Shown here in pieces: positions 1-8,638 of a DNA stretch of 35,582 nt. The stretch lies in NCBI GenBank assembly GCA_947594835.1, contig CANQEH010000028.1, forward strand, positions 1 to 35,582. Reading direction: 5' to 3'. Position 1 is the first letter of the stretch; each line of letters opens with the position of its first letter. Both the position numbers and the translations under genes were made by a program. The notes under the pieces were generated by a model. It was not told where the DNA came from and did not search any database. It worked only from the letters and a program-made list of their open reading frames with translations. This stretch comes from an uncultured Acetatifactor sp. (lineage in GTDB: Bacteria > Bacillota > Clostridia > Lachnospirales > Lachnospiraceae).

Positions 1-255
1 ACGACGCCGAAAGCATACGAAATAAGCATCGTCAAATACGACAAAAATGCTGCCGAAAACAAAAATCTCGTGCTGAAAGTGACCGACGAAAGGCTGCTCG
101 ACAAGACAGCGGGAATCCTTCAGGGGATGAGCGGAAGCCCCATCATCCAGAACGGCAAGCTCATCGGCGCGGTCACCCATGTGCTGGTGCAGGACAGCGC
201 CAGGGGCTACGGCATTTTCATCGAATCCATGCTGGAACAGCAGGGCTGCTTTTAA
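1..255 (+). CDS. spoIVB: SpoIVB peptidase, C-terminal fragment
   Basis: Open from base 1 in frame 1, so the 5' end lies outside the window; the visible part encodes 84 residues. SpoIVB is the S55-family serine protease secreted from the forespore that triggers pro-sigma-K processing by SpoIVFB late in sporulation. The motif [20 protein letters not shown] carries the family's catalytic Ser in SGSP, followed by the typical [11 protein letters not shown] ending. The stop codon sits inside a 12-bp terminator stem shared with the convergent typA gene. In Clostridia spo0A usually follows spoIVB; here it does not. The family call is secure, though the N-terminal PDZ part cannot be seen. Confidence 0.93.
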   Translation, partial: TTPKAYEISIVKYDKNAAENKNLVLKVTDERLLDKTAGILQGMSGSPIIQNGKLIGAVTHVLVQDSARGYGIFIESMLEQQGCF

Positions 256-281
256 AGGGGCAGCCCTGCTGTCTGTTATTT
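238..281 (+). terminator. Rho-independent terminator after spoIVB
   Basis: A perfect 12-bp inverted repeat (CAGCAGGGCTGC at 238-249, GCAGCCCTGCTG at 260-271) is followed by a moderately T-rich stretch. The 5' arm encodes the last residues of SpoIVB and the 3' arm ends just before the typA stop codon. It probably ends spoIVB transcription; on the minus strand no U tract follows. Confidence 0.75.
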
Positions 282-2108
282 GCGCTGGGCCGCCCTCTTG
301 CGCAGGGTGGAGTCCAGGATTTTCTTCCGAATGCGCAGATGTTTCGGCGTCACCTCCAAAAGCTCGTCGGTTTCAATGAAGTCAAGGGCCTGCTCCAGGG
401 AGAGGATTTTGGGCGGCGTAAGGCGCAGGGCCTCGTCCGCGCCGGAGGAGCGGGTGTTGGTGAGCTGCTTTTTCTTGCAGACGTTCACTTCAATGTCTTC
501 GCTGCGGCCGGTCTGGCCCACCACCATGCCGGCGTACACCTTCTCGCCGGGGCCGATAAAGAGGGCGCCCCGCTCCTGGGCGTTAAACAGCCCGTAGGTG
601 ACAGCTTCCCCCGCCTCAAAGGCGATGAGGGAGCCCTGCTTGCGGTACTGGATATCCCCCTTGTAAGGGGCGTAGCCGTCATAGACGGTGTTTAAGACGC
701 CGTTTCCCTTGGTGTCGGTCAAAAATTCCCCCCGGTAGCCGATCAGTCCTCTGGCGGGGATGGAGAACTCCAGCCGGGTGCTGGCTCCCCCGGAAAGGGA
801 GCTCATGTTGCGCAGCTCCCCTTTGCGCTGTCCCAGTTTTTCGATGACCGCGCCGGAAAATTCGCTGGGCACGTCGATGTAGCAGAGCTCCATGGGCTCG
901 GTGCGCCTGCCGTTTTCGTCGGTGTGATAGAGGACTTCCGCCTTGCTGACGGCAAATTCATAGCCCTCCCTGCGCATATTTTCGATGAGGACGGACAGGT
1001 GCAGCTCCCCTCTGCCGGAGACCTTGAAGCACTCGGTGGTGTCCGTCTCCTCCACCCGCAGGGAGACGTCGGTGTTCAGCTCCCGGAAAAGCCTGTCCCG
1101 CAGGTGGCGGCTGGTCACATATTTTCCCTCCCGGCCCGCCAGGGGGGAGTCGTTTACCATAAACTGCATGGCGATGGTGGGCTCGCTGATCTTCTGGAAG
1201 GGGATGGGCAGCACCGCGTCGGGAGAGCAGAGAGTGTCCCCGATGTGGAGATCGCTTATGCCGGAGATGGCTGCGATGGAGCCAACGGAAGCCTCCTTTA
1301 CCTCCACCTTTTCCAGCCCGTCAAATTCATAGAGCTTGCTCACCTTCACCCGGACGGCCTTGTCCGGCTCGTGGTGGTTGCAGATGATCACCTCCTGGCC
1401 GGTGCGGATGACGCCGTTGTCCACCTTTCCCACGCCGATGCGCCCCACATACTCGTTGTAGTCGATGGTGCTGATGAGAATCTGCGTGCCGGCCTGCGGA
1501 TCGCCCTCCGGGGCGGGGATGTGGGCCAGGATGGTCTCAAACAAAGGCTCCATTCCCACCCCGGGCACCTGGGGATCGAGAGTGGCGGTGCCTGCCTTGG
1601 CGGAGGCGTAGACAAAGGGGCAGTCCAGCTGGGAATCGTCTGCGTCCAGCTCCAGAAACAGTTCCAGCACTTCCTCCTTTACTTCTTCCAGCCGTGCCTC
1701 CGGCCTGTCGATCTTGTTGATGCAGACTACCACAGGCAGCTTTAATTCCATGGCCTTGCGCAGCACAAACCTGGTCTGGGGCATGGGCCCTTCAAAGGCG
1801 TCCACTACCAGGATCACGCCGTTTACCATTTTGAGCACCCGCTCCACTTCCCCGCCGAAATCCGCATGGCCGGGGGTGTCAATGATATTGATCTTGGTGC
1901 CGCGGTAGGTGACGGCGGTGTTCTTGGAGAGGATGGTGATGCCCCGCTCTCTCTCCAGATCGCCCGAGTCCATGACCCGCTCCGCCACTTCCTGGCCCTC
2001 CCGGAACACGCCGCTTTGCTTTAACAGCTCGTCCACCAGGGTGGTCTTGCCGTGGTCTACATGGGCGATGATGGCCACATTTCGGATGCCTTCTATTTTC
2101 TGTCTCAT
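276..2108 (-). CDS. typA: Ribosome-associated GTPase TypA/BipA
   Basis: 610 aa, the usual TypA/BipA length. It is a translational GTPase of the EF-G/LepA family that binds 70S ribosomes and supports 50S assembly and growth under stress. G1 is AHVDHGKTT (about residues 15-23), the switch region contains RERGITI, G3 is DTPGHADF and G4 is NKIDRPEA; the C-terminal half has the BipA-specific domain with [20 protein letters not shown] and [16 protein letters not shown]. The start gives [16 protein letters not shown], the normal N-terminus, with AAAGGA upstream. It is monocistronic on the minus strand, convergent with spoIVB and divergent from the SSB-like gene. Confidence 0.98.
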   Translation of the reverse strand: MRQKIEGIRNVAIIAHVDHGKTTLVDELLKQSGVFREGQEVAERVMDSGDLERERGITILSKNTAVTYRGTKINIIDTPGHADFGGEVERVLKMVNGVILVVDAFEGPMPQTRFVLRKAMELKLPVVVCINKIDRPEARLEEVKEEVLELFLELDADDSQLDCPFVYASAKAGTATLDPQVPGVGMEPLFETILAHIPAPEGDPQAGTQILISTIDYNEYVGRIGVGKVDNGVIRTGQEVIICNHHEPDKAVRVKVSKLYEFDGLEKVEVKEASVGSIAAISGISDLHIGDTLCSPDAVLPIPFQKISEPTIAMQFMVNDSPLAGREGKYVTSRHLRDRLFRELNTDVSLRVEETDTTECFKVSGRGELHLSVLIENMRREGYEFAVSKAEVLYHTDENGRRTEPMELCYIDVPSEFSGAVIEKLGQRKGELRNMSSLSGGASTRLEFSIPARGLIGYRGEFLTDTKGNGVLNTVYDGYAPYKGDIQYRKQGSLIAFEAGEAVTYGLFNAQERGALFIGPGEKVYAGMVVGQTGRSEDIEVNVCKKKQLTNTRSSGADEALRLTPPKILSLEQALDFIETDELLEVTPKHLRIRKKILDSTLRKRAAQRK

Positions 2109-2201
2109 TTTTCTCTATGTCCTTTCTGTCCCTCTATGGTGTTTCCCGCCTTTTTGGCAGAATTTGTCGACAAAATAATTTGTCAGATTTTAAACTGTTA
2201 C

Positions 2202-2230
2202 AGTATAGCATCATTTGAAAGATGGCGCAA
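2202..2230 (-). promoter_or_regulatory. Predicted SigA-type promoter of typA
   Basis: On the minus strand TTGCGC (2225-2230) and TATACT (2202-2207) are separated by 17 bp, about 95 bp upstream of the typA start codon. Both boxes are close to the vegetative consensus. Confidence 0.6.
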
Positions 2231-2401
2231 GCGGTAAAAAAATGTAGGAGAGGCGCACAATCCTGCGAAGAATGGGGGAAAGCGCGACCGAAAAGAGTAC
2301 TAAGCGGCTGGAATTTATTGTATAAATAGTATGATCCCCGGGGCGTGTCCTCCGGCGGTGTTACCGGAAAAAATCTTAAAGTGCTAGAAGGGAGAAGAAG
2401 A

Positions 2402-3040
2402 ATGACGGATAAGGTGATTGAAAACAATCAGGTAACGGTCATGGGAGAGATCGTCAGCGGTTTTTCCTACAGCCATCAGATTTACGGAGAGGGCTTTTAT
2501 ATGGTGGATGTCAGATGCAAGCGGCTCAGCGAGAGCTATGACATCATCCCGGTGATGGTATCCGAGCGCCTGATGGATGTGTCGGCGGATTATGTGGGGG
2601 CGCTCATCTGTGTCAACGGACAGTTCCGCTCCTACAACCGGCATGAGGAGCGCAGAAACCGGCTGGTTTTGTCCGTATTTGCCAGGGAGGTGGGCTTTAT
2701 CGACCAGGTGGAGGAGAGCTCAAAGACCAACCAGATTTTCCTGGACGGTTATATCTGCAAGGAGCCCATCTACCGCAAGACGCCCCTGGGACGTGAGATT
2801 GCGGATCTTCTGTTGGCGGTGAACCGCCCCTACGGGAAATCCGATTACATACCCTGCATCTGCTGGGGGAGAAATGCCAGATATGCCAACAATTTCAAGG
2901 TGGGGGAGCGCTGCAGCGTGTGGGGCAGGATCCAGAGCCGTGAGTATATGAAAAAGCTGGACGAGGAAAACGTGGAAAAACGGGTTGCCTTTGAAGTGTC
3001 CGTCAGCAAACTGGAGCTGGTGGAGGATGCGGAGGAGTAA
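2402..3040 (+). CDS. SSB-like protein with two OB folds
   Basis: 212 aa from the ATG at 2402, which has GAAGGGAGAAGAAG just upstream; a longer frame from 2345 lacks a ribosome binding site. The protein reads as two tandem OB-fold halves: residues 10-110 (VTVMGEIVSGFSYSHQIYGE ... ICVNGQFRSYN) and 125-205 (IFLDGYICKEPIYRKTPLGR ... CSVWGRIQSREY). The second half contains the SSB-like pattern PLGREIADLLLAVNRPYGKS-DYIPCICWGRNA. Proteins of this type are annotated as single-stranded DNA-binding proteins in Clostridia, but this is not the canonical ssb and lacks the acidic C-terminal tip (DDDIPF type). Substrate and role are inferred; a replication or repair helper is plausible. The downstream CobO-like gene has its own promoter. 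Confidence 0.8.
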   Translation: MTDKVIENNQVTVMGEIVSGFSYSHQIYGEGFYMVDVRCKRLSESYDIIPVMVSERLMDVSADYVGALICVNGQFRSYNRHEERRNRLVLSVFAREVGFIDQVEESSKTNQIFLDGYICKEPIYRKTPLGREIADLLLAVNRPYGKSDYIPCICWGRNARYANNFKVGERCSVWGRIQSREYMKKLDEENVEKRVAFEVSVSKLELVEDAEE

Positions 3041-3085
3041 ACGGGCCCGCTGGATATCAGCCCATAAAAATTCAGATTTGTTTAT

Positions 3086-3114
3086 TTGCCAAAACAGGGA
3101 AGATGTGATAAAAT
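3086..3114 (+). promoter_or_regulatory. Predicted promoter of the CobO-like gene
   Basis: TTGCCA (3086-3091), a 17-bp spacer and TAAAAT (3109-3114) lie about 68 bp before the ATG at 3182. Confidence 0.6.
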
Positions 3115-3181
3115 CAGTTCTAAGTGAAAAACACAGCCAAAGACAGGGAAAGCGGCAGGCAGGATACAGGAGAAAGGTTTT

Positions 3182-3703
3182 ATGGCAAAGGGTGGGATTT
3201 ATATCTATTCCGGGGAGGGAAGGGGAAAATCTTCCGCCGCAATCGGCCGGGCGGTGCAGATGGCGACCACCGGCATGAGCGTGGTGATCATCCAGTTTTT
3301 AAAGCAGAAAGGGCTGGAGGATTCCGAATTCCTGAGACGTCTGGAGCCGGAGATCAAGCTGTTCCGCTTTGAGAAATCCGGGGAGAACTTTGAACTGCTT
3401 CCGGAGGAAAAGAAGCGCGAGGAGATCGTCAACATCAAAAACGGCATCAACTTTGCCAGAAAAGTGCTTGCCACCGGCGAATGCGACCTGCTCATTCTGG
3501 ACGAGGTGCTGGGTCTGGTGGAAAAAGGCATTGTGGAGGAAGAGGAATTAAAAAATATGCTGGAAAGCCGGGAGGGCACCAGCGTGATTCTCACCGGAAT
3601 CCGTCTTCCCCAGGCCATCTGCGAGCTGGCGGACGAGGTTTCCAGGATCGATACGGTAAAACCTGAGGGGCCGGAAGCTGTCGTGAACGAAAGAAGGCAT
3701 TGA
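3182..3703 (+). CDS. CobO/BtuR-family corrinoid adenosyltransferase
   Basis: 173 aa, with GGAGAAAGG upstream of the ATG. The family transfers the adenosyl group of ATP to cob(I)alamin or cob(I)yrinic acid diamide, the last activation step for the B12 coenzyme. The N-terminus GGIYIYSGEGRGKSSAAIGR holds the family P-loop (about residues 9-17), and LLILDEVLGLVEKGIV is the Walker B region typical of CobO/BtuR. GESGRGKSS-type P-loops vary in the family; here the usual final Thr is Ser. There are no other cobalamin genes in the window, so it may serve salvage. Its stop codon overlaps the -35 box of the dapA promoter. Confidence 0.85.
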   Translation: MAKGGIYIYSGEGRGKSSAAIGRAVQMATTGMSVVIIQFLKQKGLEDSEFLRRLEPEIKLFRFEKSGENFELLPEEKKREEIVNIKNGINFARKVLATGECDLLILDEVLGLVEKGIVEEEELKNMLESREGTSVILTGIRLPQAICELADEVSRIDTVKPEGPEAVVNERRH

Positions 3704-3728
3704 CACTGCCATGGGAAAATGCTATGAT
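3700..3728 (+). promoter_or_regulatory. Promoter of the dapA leader
   Basis: Perfect TTGACA (3700-3705) with a 17-bp spacer to TATGAT (3723-3728). It overlaps the CobO-like stop codon and starts transcription just before the lysine riboswitch. Confidence 0.85.
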
Positions 3729-3744
3729 GCATATAAGTCAAACA

Positions 3745-3913
3745 GGATAGAGGTTGCGTTTTCTATGAGTACCTTTTTTGATGCGGCAGGCGCAGGCGAG
3801 AAATTGGAAAAGGGGAAGACGCCGAAAGGGCAGGCCTCCTGTGGTCTCTGTACCTTGGGCATACAGTTAAGAGCTGTATGACTGTCATCCGGGAACGGAT
3901 GGGGCGCTATCGG
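3745..3913 (+). promoter_or_regulatory. Lysine riboswitch (L box)
   Basis: This leader binds lysine and switches off downstream lysine-biosynthesis genes. It shows the conserved L-box order: GATAGAGGTTGCG at the start, GGGGAAGACGCCGAAAGGG, CTTGGGCATACAG and GACTGTCATCCGGGA. P1 closes between GGATAG (3745-3750) and CTATC (3907-3911). It lies between a strong promoter and a strong terminator, directly ahead of dapA and dapB, which fits control by transcription termination. Boundaries are read by eye. Confidence 0.93.
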
Positions 3914-3939
3914 ATGAAAAACTCTTTTGCGGGAATCTT

Positions 3940-3971
3940 CGCCGGCGCTTGTTACGCCGGCGATTGTTTTG
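3940..3971 (+). terminator. Riboswitch-controlled terminator
   Basis: CGCCGGCG at 3940-3947 and again at 3955-3962 (self-complementary, 8 bp, 7-nt loop), followed by ATTGTTTTG. Placed just after the lysine aptamer, it is the likely expression platform. Confidence 0.85.
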
Positions 3972-3997
3972 TACAGACCAAAGTGGATGGAGGAGAA

Positions 3998-4097
3998 AAG
4001 ATTGAAAATTAAAATTTTCAATCGCGAGATTTGTGTCCGCGCGCTGCTTGACACAAACTCGTTATGCACAAAGAGCAGCGCGGAAATGAGGTATAAA
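3998..4097 (+). promoter_or_regulatory. Pseudoknot leader element, copy A (upstream of dapA)
   Basis: 100 nt that recur at 18621-18720 with a single difference (A4068 versus G18691). By eye it folds as: hairpin ATTGAAAAT/ATTTTCAAT (about 4001-4022); stem 1 CGAG-A-TTTGTGTC (4025-4037) with GACACAAACTCG (4050-4061), 12 pairs with one bulged A; stem 2 between the stem-1 loop CGCGCTGC (4040-4047) and GCAGCGCG (4075-4082), making an H-type pseudoknot. GAGG (4088-4091), the dapA Shine-Dalgarno, follows after 5 nt. The position suggests control of translation start. It does not match any riboswitch class I can name. See copies at 18621 and 25877. Confidence 0.7.
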
Positions 4098-4098
4098 G

Positions 4099-4983
4099 AT
4101 GGCAATTTTTAAGGGAGCAGGGGCAGCCATTGTCACACCCATGCTGGAGAACGGCAAGGTCGATTACGAGGGGTTTGACCGGCTGCTGGAATTTCAGATA
4201 GAAGGGGGGACGGACGCCATCATCGTGTGCGGCACCACAGGGGAGGCCTCCACGCTGACCCATGAGGAGCATCTGGATGTGATCCGCCACTGTGTGAAGA
4301 CGGTGGCGGGCAGGATCCCTGTGGTGGCGGGAACCGGATCCAACTGTACCGAGACGGCCGTCTATCTCTCCAGGGAAGCCCAGGAGATGGGGGTGGACGG
4401 CCTGCTTCTGGTGAGCCCCTATTACAACAAGGCCACCCAGAACGGGCTGTACGCCCATTTTAAGACCGTTGCGGATGCTGTCAGGCTGCCCATCCTGCTG
4501 TACAATGTCCCGGGCAGGACGGGCTGCAACATCCAGCCGGAGACTGTGGTGCGCCTGTGCACGGAGGTGGAGAATATTGTGGGCGTAAAGGAGGCCAGCG
4601 GCAACATTTCCCAGATCGGGAGGCTGGCGGCCCTGGCAGACGGGAGAGTGGACATTTATTCCGGCGACGACAACCAGATCGTGCCCATTATGGCGCTGGG
4701 CGGGATCGGCGTGATCTCCGTGCTGTCCAACATCGCGCCCCGGCAGACCCATGAGATCTGCCAGAAATTCCTGGACGGGGATATGCAGGGCAGCTTAAGG
4801 GAGCAGCTGCGGGCCATGGAGCTGTGCGGCGCACTGTTCTGCGAGGTAAATCCCATTCCCGTCAAGTGGGCCCTGGCCCGGATGGGGCTGATAGGCGGCA
4901 CGCTGCGTATGCCCCTCTCCCAGCTGGAGGAGGCAAACGGGAAGCTGTTGGAAAAGGCCATGAGGGAGTACGGGCTCTTATAA
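4099..4983 (+). CDS. dapA: 4-hydroxy-tetrahydrodipicolinate synthase
   Basis: 294 aa, normal DapA length. It condenses pyruvate with aspartate semialdehyde, the first committed step toward diaminopimelate and lysine. Visible are CGTTGEASTLTHEEH (pyruvate-binding loop, residues 43-57), the Tyr motif SPYYNKATQ, YNVPGRTG and the Schiff-base lysine in IVGVKEASGN (about residue 161). The start follows GAGGTATAAAG. It is the first structural gene after the lysine riboswitch, but the 100-nt pseudoknot element lies between terminator and start codon. dapB follows after about 60 bp, so the two are probably co-transcribed. Confidence 0.98.
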   Translation: MAIFKGAGAAIVTPMLENGKVDYEGFDRLLEFQIEGGTDAIIVCGTTGEASTLTHEEHLDVIRHCVKTVAGRIPVVAGTGSNCTETAVYLSREAQEMGVDGLLLVSPYYNKATQNGLYAHFKTVADAVRLPILLYNVPGRTGCNIQPETVVRLCTEVENIVGVKEASGNISQIGRLAALADGRVDIYSGDDNQIVPIMALGGIGVISVLSNIAPRQTHEICQKFLDGDMQGSLREQLRAMELCGALFCEVNPIPVKWALARMGLIGGTLRMPLSQLEEANGKLLEKAMREYGLL

Positions 4984-5044
4984 GGCGAAACCAGAAGGGA
5001 TCAGGGGATCAGAAGAAATCAGATCAGAGAGGATGGAAAAGGGT

Positions 5045-5812
5045 ATGGTACGGATCATTCTGCACGGCTGCAACGGGAAAATGGGGCAGGTCATAAGCGG
5101 TATGGCGGCGTCGGATCCAGACCTTCAGGTGGTGGCCGGCATCGACCCGATGGATGAGGGGAAAAACCCTTACCCGGTGTTTCAGACGCTCTCCCAGTGT
5201 ACGGCGGAGGCGGACTGCGTCGTCGATTTTTCCACGGCAGCGGCGGTGGACGGATTGCTTTTGGGCTGCGTGGAGAAGAAGCTGCCCTGCGTTTTGTGTA
5301 CCACCGGGTTGAGCAGGGAACAGCTTGCCAAGGTGGAAGAGGCCTCTGAACAGGTGGCGGTGTTAAAGTCGGCGAATATGTCCCTGGGGATCAATCTGCT
5401 CTTGCAGCTTTTGAAAAAGGCGTCCCAGGTGCTCGGTCCTGCGGGGTTTGACCCGGAGGTGGTGGAAAAACACCACAACCAGAAGCTGGACGCCCCCAGC
5501 GGAACGGCGCTGGCCCTGGCGGAGTGTGTAAACGAGGCGCTGGGCGGGGATTATGCCCTGGTTTTTGACCGCAGCGCAAGGAGAGAAAAGCGCCCTGAAA
5601 AGGAGATCGGCGTCAGCGCCGTCCGGGGCGGCACCATCGTAGGGGAGCACGACGTGATCTTTGCGGGCACGGACGAGGTGATCACTTTCTCCCACGCTGC
5701 ATATTCCAAGGCGGTGTTCGGCAAGGGCGCCCTTCAGGCGGCCAAGTTTCTGGCGGGAAAGCCGGCGGGGCGGTACGATATGAGCGACGTCATCCGGGAA
5801 GTTCTGGGATAA
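5045..5812 (+). CDS. dapB: 4-hydroxy-tetrahydrodipicolinate reductase
   Basis: 255 aa from the ATG at 5045 (MVRIILHGCNGKMGQ, the usual N-terminus); an in-frame ATG at 5033 would add MEKG and sits too close to GAGAGG. DapB reduces the DapA product with NAD(P)H. Seen: dinucleotide-binding GCNGKMGQ, VDFSTAAAV, CTTGLS, and the catalytic His/Lys motif VEKHHNQKLDAPSGTAL; the C-terminal FSHAAYSKAVFGKGAL matches the tetramer/substrate region. Second gene of the lysine-controlled unit; fbp starts 35 bp later on the same strand. Confidence 0.98.
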   Translation: MVRIILHGCNGKMGQVISGMAASDPDLQVVAGIDPMDEGKNPYPVFQTLSQCTAEADCVVDFSTAAAVDGLLLGCVEKKLPCVLCTTGLSREQLAKVEEASEQVAVLKSANMSLGINLLLQLLKKASQVLGPAGFDPEVVEKHHNQKLDAPSGTALALAECVNEALGGDYALVFDRSARREKRPEKEIGVSAVRGGTIVGEHDVIFAGTDEVITFSHAAYSKAVFGKGALQAAKFLAGKPAGRYDMSDVIREVLG

Positions 5813-5847
5813 TCGGATTTGTCTGTTCGCGGGCGGGGGGACGCTTC

Positions 5848-7797
5848 ATGGACGAGAGGGACAAAAGGGTCTTAAAGATCCTGGCAAAACAGTATAAGAA
5901 TGTGGCTGCGGCATCCACGGAGATCATCAATCTGCAGTCCATTTTAAACCTGCCCAAGGGGACGGAGCATTTTTTGACGGATATCCACGGTGAGAACGAG
6001 CAGTTCAACCATGTGCTGAAAAACGGCTCCGGCTCCGTCCGCAGGAAGATCGACGAGGAATTTGGGAATACCATCAGCGACAGGGACAAAAGAAGCCTGG
6101 CCACGCTGATCTATTATCCGGAGGAGAAGCTGGAGATCGTGCAGCAGCAGGAGGACAACATGGAGGACTGGTACAAGATCTCCCTCCACCGGCTGGTGCA
6201 GATGACCATGCACGTCGCCTCCAAGTACACCCGTTCCAAGGTGCGCAAGGCTCTGCCCGGGGATTTCGCCTATGTGATCGAGGAGCTCATCACGGAGAAG
6301 GAGGAGATCCAGGATAAGGAGGCTTACTACAACGAGATCATCCATACCATCATCCGCATCGGCAGGGCGCCGCAGTTTATCGTCGCCTTGAGCCACCTGA
6401 TCCAGCGGCTTGTCATCGACCATCTCCACATTGTGGGCGACATCTACGACAGGGGCCCCGGCCCGCATATCATCATGGACACGCTCTGCGCCTATCACTC
6501 GGTGGACGTGCAGTGGGGCAATCACGACATGGTCTGGATGGGGGCGGCCAGCGGGCATTTGGCCTGCATTGCCAACGTGATCCGCATGGCGGCGCGTTAC
6601 GGCAACCTGGCCACTTTGGAGGACGGGTACGGCATCAATCTGCTGCCCCTTGCCACCTTTGCCATGGAGGTTTACGGGGATACCAACTGCGACGTCTTCC
6701 GCATCCGCTACAACACGGATTACAATACCAAGGATCTGGATCTTGACATGAAGATGCACAAGGCCATGGCCATCCTTCAGTTTAAGCTGGAGGGGCAGCT
6801 GATCCTGCGCCACCCGGAGTTTGGCATGGAGGAGCGCAATCTCTTAAGCCGCATTGACTATGGGAAGGGCACCGTCTGCATCGGGGGAAAGACGTACCGG
6901 ATGCTGGACATGGATTTTCCCACCATCGACCCCCAAAACCCCTACCAGCTCACCGAGGAGGAGAGCCAGGTGATGGTCAGGCTGCAGCAGGCATTCCTGG
7001 GCTCCGAGAAGCTCCAGCGCCATGTGCGTTTCCTCTATGCAAAGGGGAGCCTGTACAAGATTTACAACGGCAATCTGCTCTATCACGGCTGTATGCCCAT
7101 GAACCCGGACGGCAGCTTTGCGTCGGTACAGATTTACGGCAGGCAGTACAAGGGAAAGGCCCTTTACGATATTCTGGAGTATTACGCCAGAAGGGGATAT
7201 TACGCCAAGGACGCGTCAGAGCGGGCAGACGGCCAGGATATCATCTGGTATATCTGGGCGGGAAAAGGTTCCCCGGTATTCGGCAAGGAGAAGATGGCCA
7301 CCTTTGAGGCGTATTTTGTAGAGGAAAAAGAAGCCCGCAAGGAGCGGAAGAACCCCTACTACCAGCTCTTAGACAGGGAGGAGACGGTAAACGCCATCTT
7401 ACAGGAGTTCGGCCTGGACTTAAAGGGGGCCCATATCATCAACGGCCATGTGCCCGTGGAACAGATCCACGGGGAGTCTCCCGTCAAGTGCGGCGGGAAG
7501 CTGCTCATCATCGACGGAGGCTTTTCCAAGGCGTATCACCAGAAGACCGGCATCGCCGGATATACGCTGGTGTGCAATTCCAGGGGAATGCGCCTGGTGG
7601 CCCACGAGTATTTTGAGTCTGCGGCGGCCGCCGTATCGAAAGAATCGGATATCTTGTCGGATTCCGTGGAGGTGGAGACCTTTGCCCGCAGGAAGCTGGT
7701 GGCGGACACGGATATCGGCCGGGAGATCAAGGAAAACATCCGCGATCTGGAAAAACTTCTGGAGGCTTACCGGGAGGGGACGATCATGGAGGGATGA
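5848..7797 (+). CDS. fbp: Fructose-1,6-bisphosphatase, class III
   Basis: 649 aa, the expected size for the Firmicutes-type (class III) enzyme, which dephosphorylates fructose 1,6-bisphosphate in gluconeogenesis. Metallophosphoesterase motifs are in order: LTDIHGENEQF (about 43-53), VGDIYDRGPGPH (about 197-208), QWGNHDMVW (about 223-231) and IINGHVPVEQIHGE near residue 535. The start ATG follows GGGGGGACGCTTC. It is close behind dapB and may be read through from the lysine operon; no separate promoter was found. A strong terminator follows. Confidence 0.97.
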   Translation: MDERDKRVLKILAKQYKNVAAASTEIINLQSILNLPKGTEHFLTDIHGENEQFNHVLKNGSGSVRRKIDEEFGNTISDRDKRSLATLIYYPEEKLEIVQQQEDNMEDWYKISLHRLVQMTMHVASKYTRSKVRKALPGDFAYVIEELITEKEEIQDKEAYYNEIIHTIIRIGRAPQFIVALSHLIQRLVIDHLHIVGDIYDRGPGPHIIMDTLCAYHSVDVQWGNHDMVWMGAASGHLACIANVIRMAARYGNLATLEDGYGINLLPLATFAMEVYGDTNCDVFRIRYNTDYNTKDLDLDMKMHKAMAILQFKLEGQLILRHPEFGMEERNLLSRIDYGKGTVCIGGKTYRMLDMDFPTIDPQNPYQLTEEESQVMVRLQQAFLGSEKLQRHVRFLYAKGSLYKIYNGNLLYHGCMPMNPDGSFASVQIYGRQYKGKALYDILEYYARRGYYAKDASERADGQDIIWYIWAGKGSPVFGKEKMATFEAYFVEEKEARKERKNPYYQLLDREETVNAILQEFGLDLKGAHIINGHVPVEQIHGESPVKCGGKLLIIDGGFSKAYHQKTGIAGYTLVCNSRGMRLVAHEYFESAAAAVSKESDILSDSVEVETFARRKLVADTDIGREIKENIRDLEKLLEAYREGTIMEG

Positions 7798-7802
7798 GGA
7801 CA

Positions 7803-7847
7803 AAAAGGCTTTCAGGCGTCTTGTGCGCGGACGCCCGAAAGCCTTTT
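7803..7847. terminator. Bidirectional terminator between fbp and the lipoprotein gene
   Basis: AAAAGGCTTTC-A-GGCGTC (7803-7820) pairs with GACGCC-C-GAAAGCCTTTT (7830-7847), 17 pairs with one A/C mismatch and a 9-nt loop. A and T runs at the two ends let it work on both strands, ending fbp and the convergent lipoprotein gene. Confidence 0.85.
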
Positions 7848-7861
7848 GATTACCCGGATGG

Positions 7862-8458
7862 TCAGTCTGCCATGGGGCTGGCGGAAGCGGAGCCGTTGGC
7901 TGCAGCGCCGCCGGAAGCCTGGGTGTTTGCAGCGCCTGTCCCGGCAGCGCTGCCGGAGCCTGCGCCTGTCGAAGAGGCAGAACCGCTGTTGTTGTCTGTG
8001 TTTCCATTCAGACCGGCGGAGCCAGAACCGTTATCGGTACCTGCGGCAGAGCCGGAGCTGTTATTGGTGTTTCCCGCAGAGCCGTTGCCGGTAGTGTTTC
8101 CCGCAGAGCCTGTGGCGCCGGAGCCGTTGGTGTTTGCGCCGGAGCCGGCTGTGCTGCCAGAGTTGTTCCCGTTTCCGGCAGAATTGTCGTCTTTTCCTGT
8201 GATGCCGTCTGCTACGTCGTCGATGGCGTCGGTGACAGCGTCTCCGGCGTCTCCCAGCAGGGAGCCGCCCTGGCCCCGTCCGTCGGTGCCCTCCGTCACA
8301 GAATTATTGTAGCCGCTGTTTCCCTGTGCCATGCCGGACGATGAGCCGTTGGAACTGCTGTCGTTTCCGGCACAGGCCGTAGCCATGCACATATAGGCCA
8401 GTGTCAGGGCGGCAGCCAGGCATTTTTTCTTTCCGGCCAGATATTTTACATTTTTCAT
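7862..8458 (-). CDS. Gly/Ser/Asn-rich low-complexity lipoprotein
   Basis: 198 aa from the ATG at 8458, preceded by a perfect AAGGAGG; longer in-frame starts have no ribosome binding site. The N-terminus (MKNVKYLAGKKKCLAAALTL) is a signal sequence ending in a lipobox-like ATAC, so a lipid-anchored surface protein is likely. The rest has no recognisable fold: a short GDAGDAVTDAIDDVADGITG amphipathic stretch (about residues 67-86), then roughly 100 residues of Gly/Asn/Ser/Ala repeats (GSAGNT, NGSGS, TGSGA). On DNA this shows as a repeat-like codon pattern that may slip. Function unknown; similar Gly/Ser/Asn tails occur on secreted clostridial proteins. Confidence 0.75.
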   Translation of the reverse strand: MKNVKYLAGKKKCLAAALTLAYMCMATACAGNDSSSNGSSSGMAQGNSGYNNSVTEGTDGRGQGGSLLGDAGDAVTDAIDDVADGITGKDDNSAGNGNNSGSTAGSGANTNGSGATGSAGNTTGNGSAGNTNNSSGSAAGTDNGSGSAGLNGNTDNNSGSASSTGAGSGSAAGTGAANTQASGGAAANGSASASPMAD

Positions 8459-8472
8459 AACGATACCTCCTT

Positions 8473-8544
8473 GCCCGTTTTGACGGGCCTTGCATTCTGC
8501 ATCCATATTAAAAATCCAGCTGCAGGGAAACCGCAGCGGATTTT
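8473..8544. promoter_or_regulatory. Two hairpins in the divergent intergenic region
   Basis: Between the divergent lipoprotein and hisA genes lie GCCCGT/ACGGGC (8475-8488), which on the minus strand ends right before the lipoprotein's AAGGAGG, and a longer hairpin AAAATCC-A-GCTGC (8511-8523) with GCAGC-GGATTTT (8533-8544). Neither has a U tract, so they are not plain terminators. They may be leader structures of the lipoprotein mRNA. Confidence 0.4.
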
Positions 8545-8638
8545 GCAATAGTATGTGGAGCGGGGAGGAAAATATACGCTGCGAGATTTCCAAATTTTCT
8601 CATTTATATTCTCTTTTGATTCCGCGGAGGGAGGACTT

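Noticed and set aside
4061..4083. GTTATGC beside a stem, reminiscent of integron attC core sites.
   Set aside because: Does not fit GTTRRRY, no paired RYYYAAC and no integrase; the pseudoknot explains the pairing.
3722..4105. 127-codon frame on the minus strand.
   Set aside because: It lies across the lysine riboswitch, terminator and pseudoknot element; a shadow of structured RNA.
4002..4112. TTG-initiated reading frame through the leader element (KIKIFNREICVRALLDTNSL), with purine-rich sites upstream in copies A and B.
   Set aside because: The frame ends at different places after the two copies and copy C has no matching start; paired-base changes support RNA structure better than a peptide.
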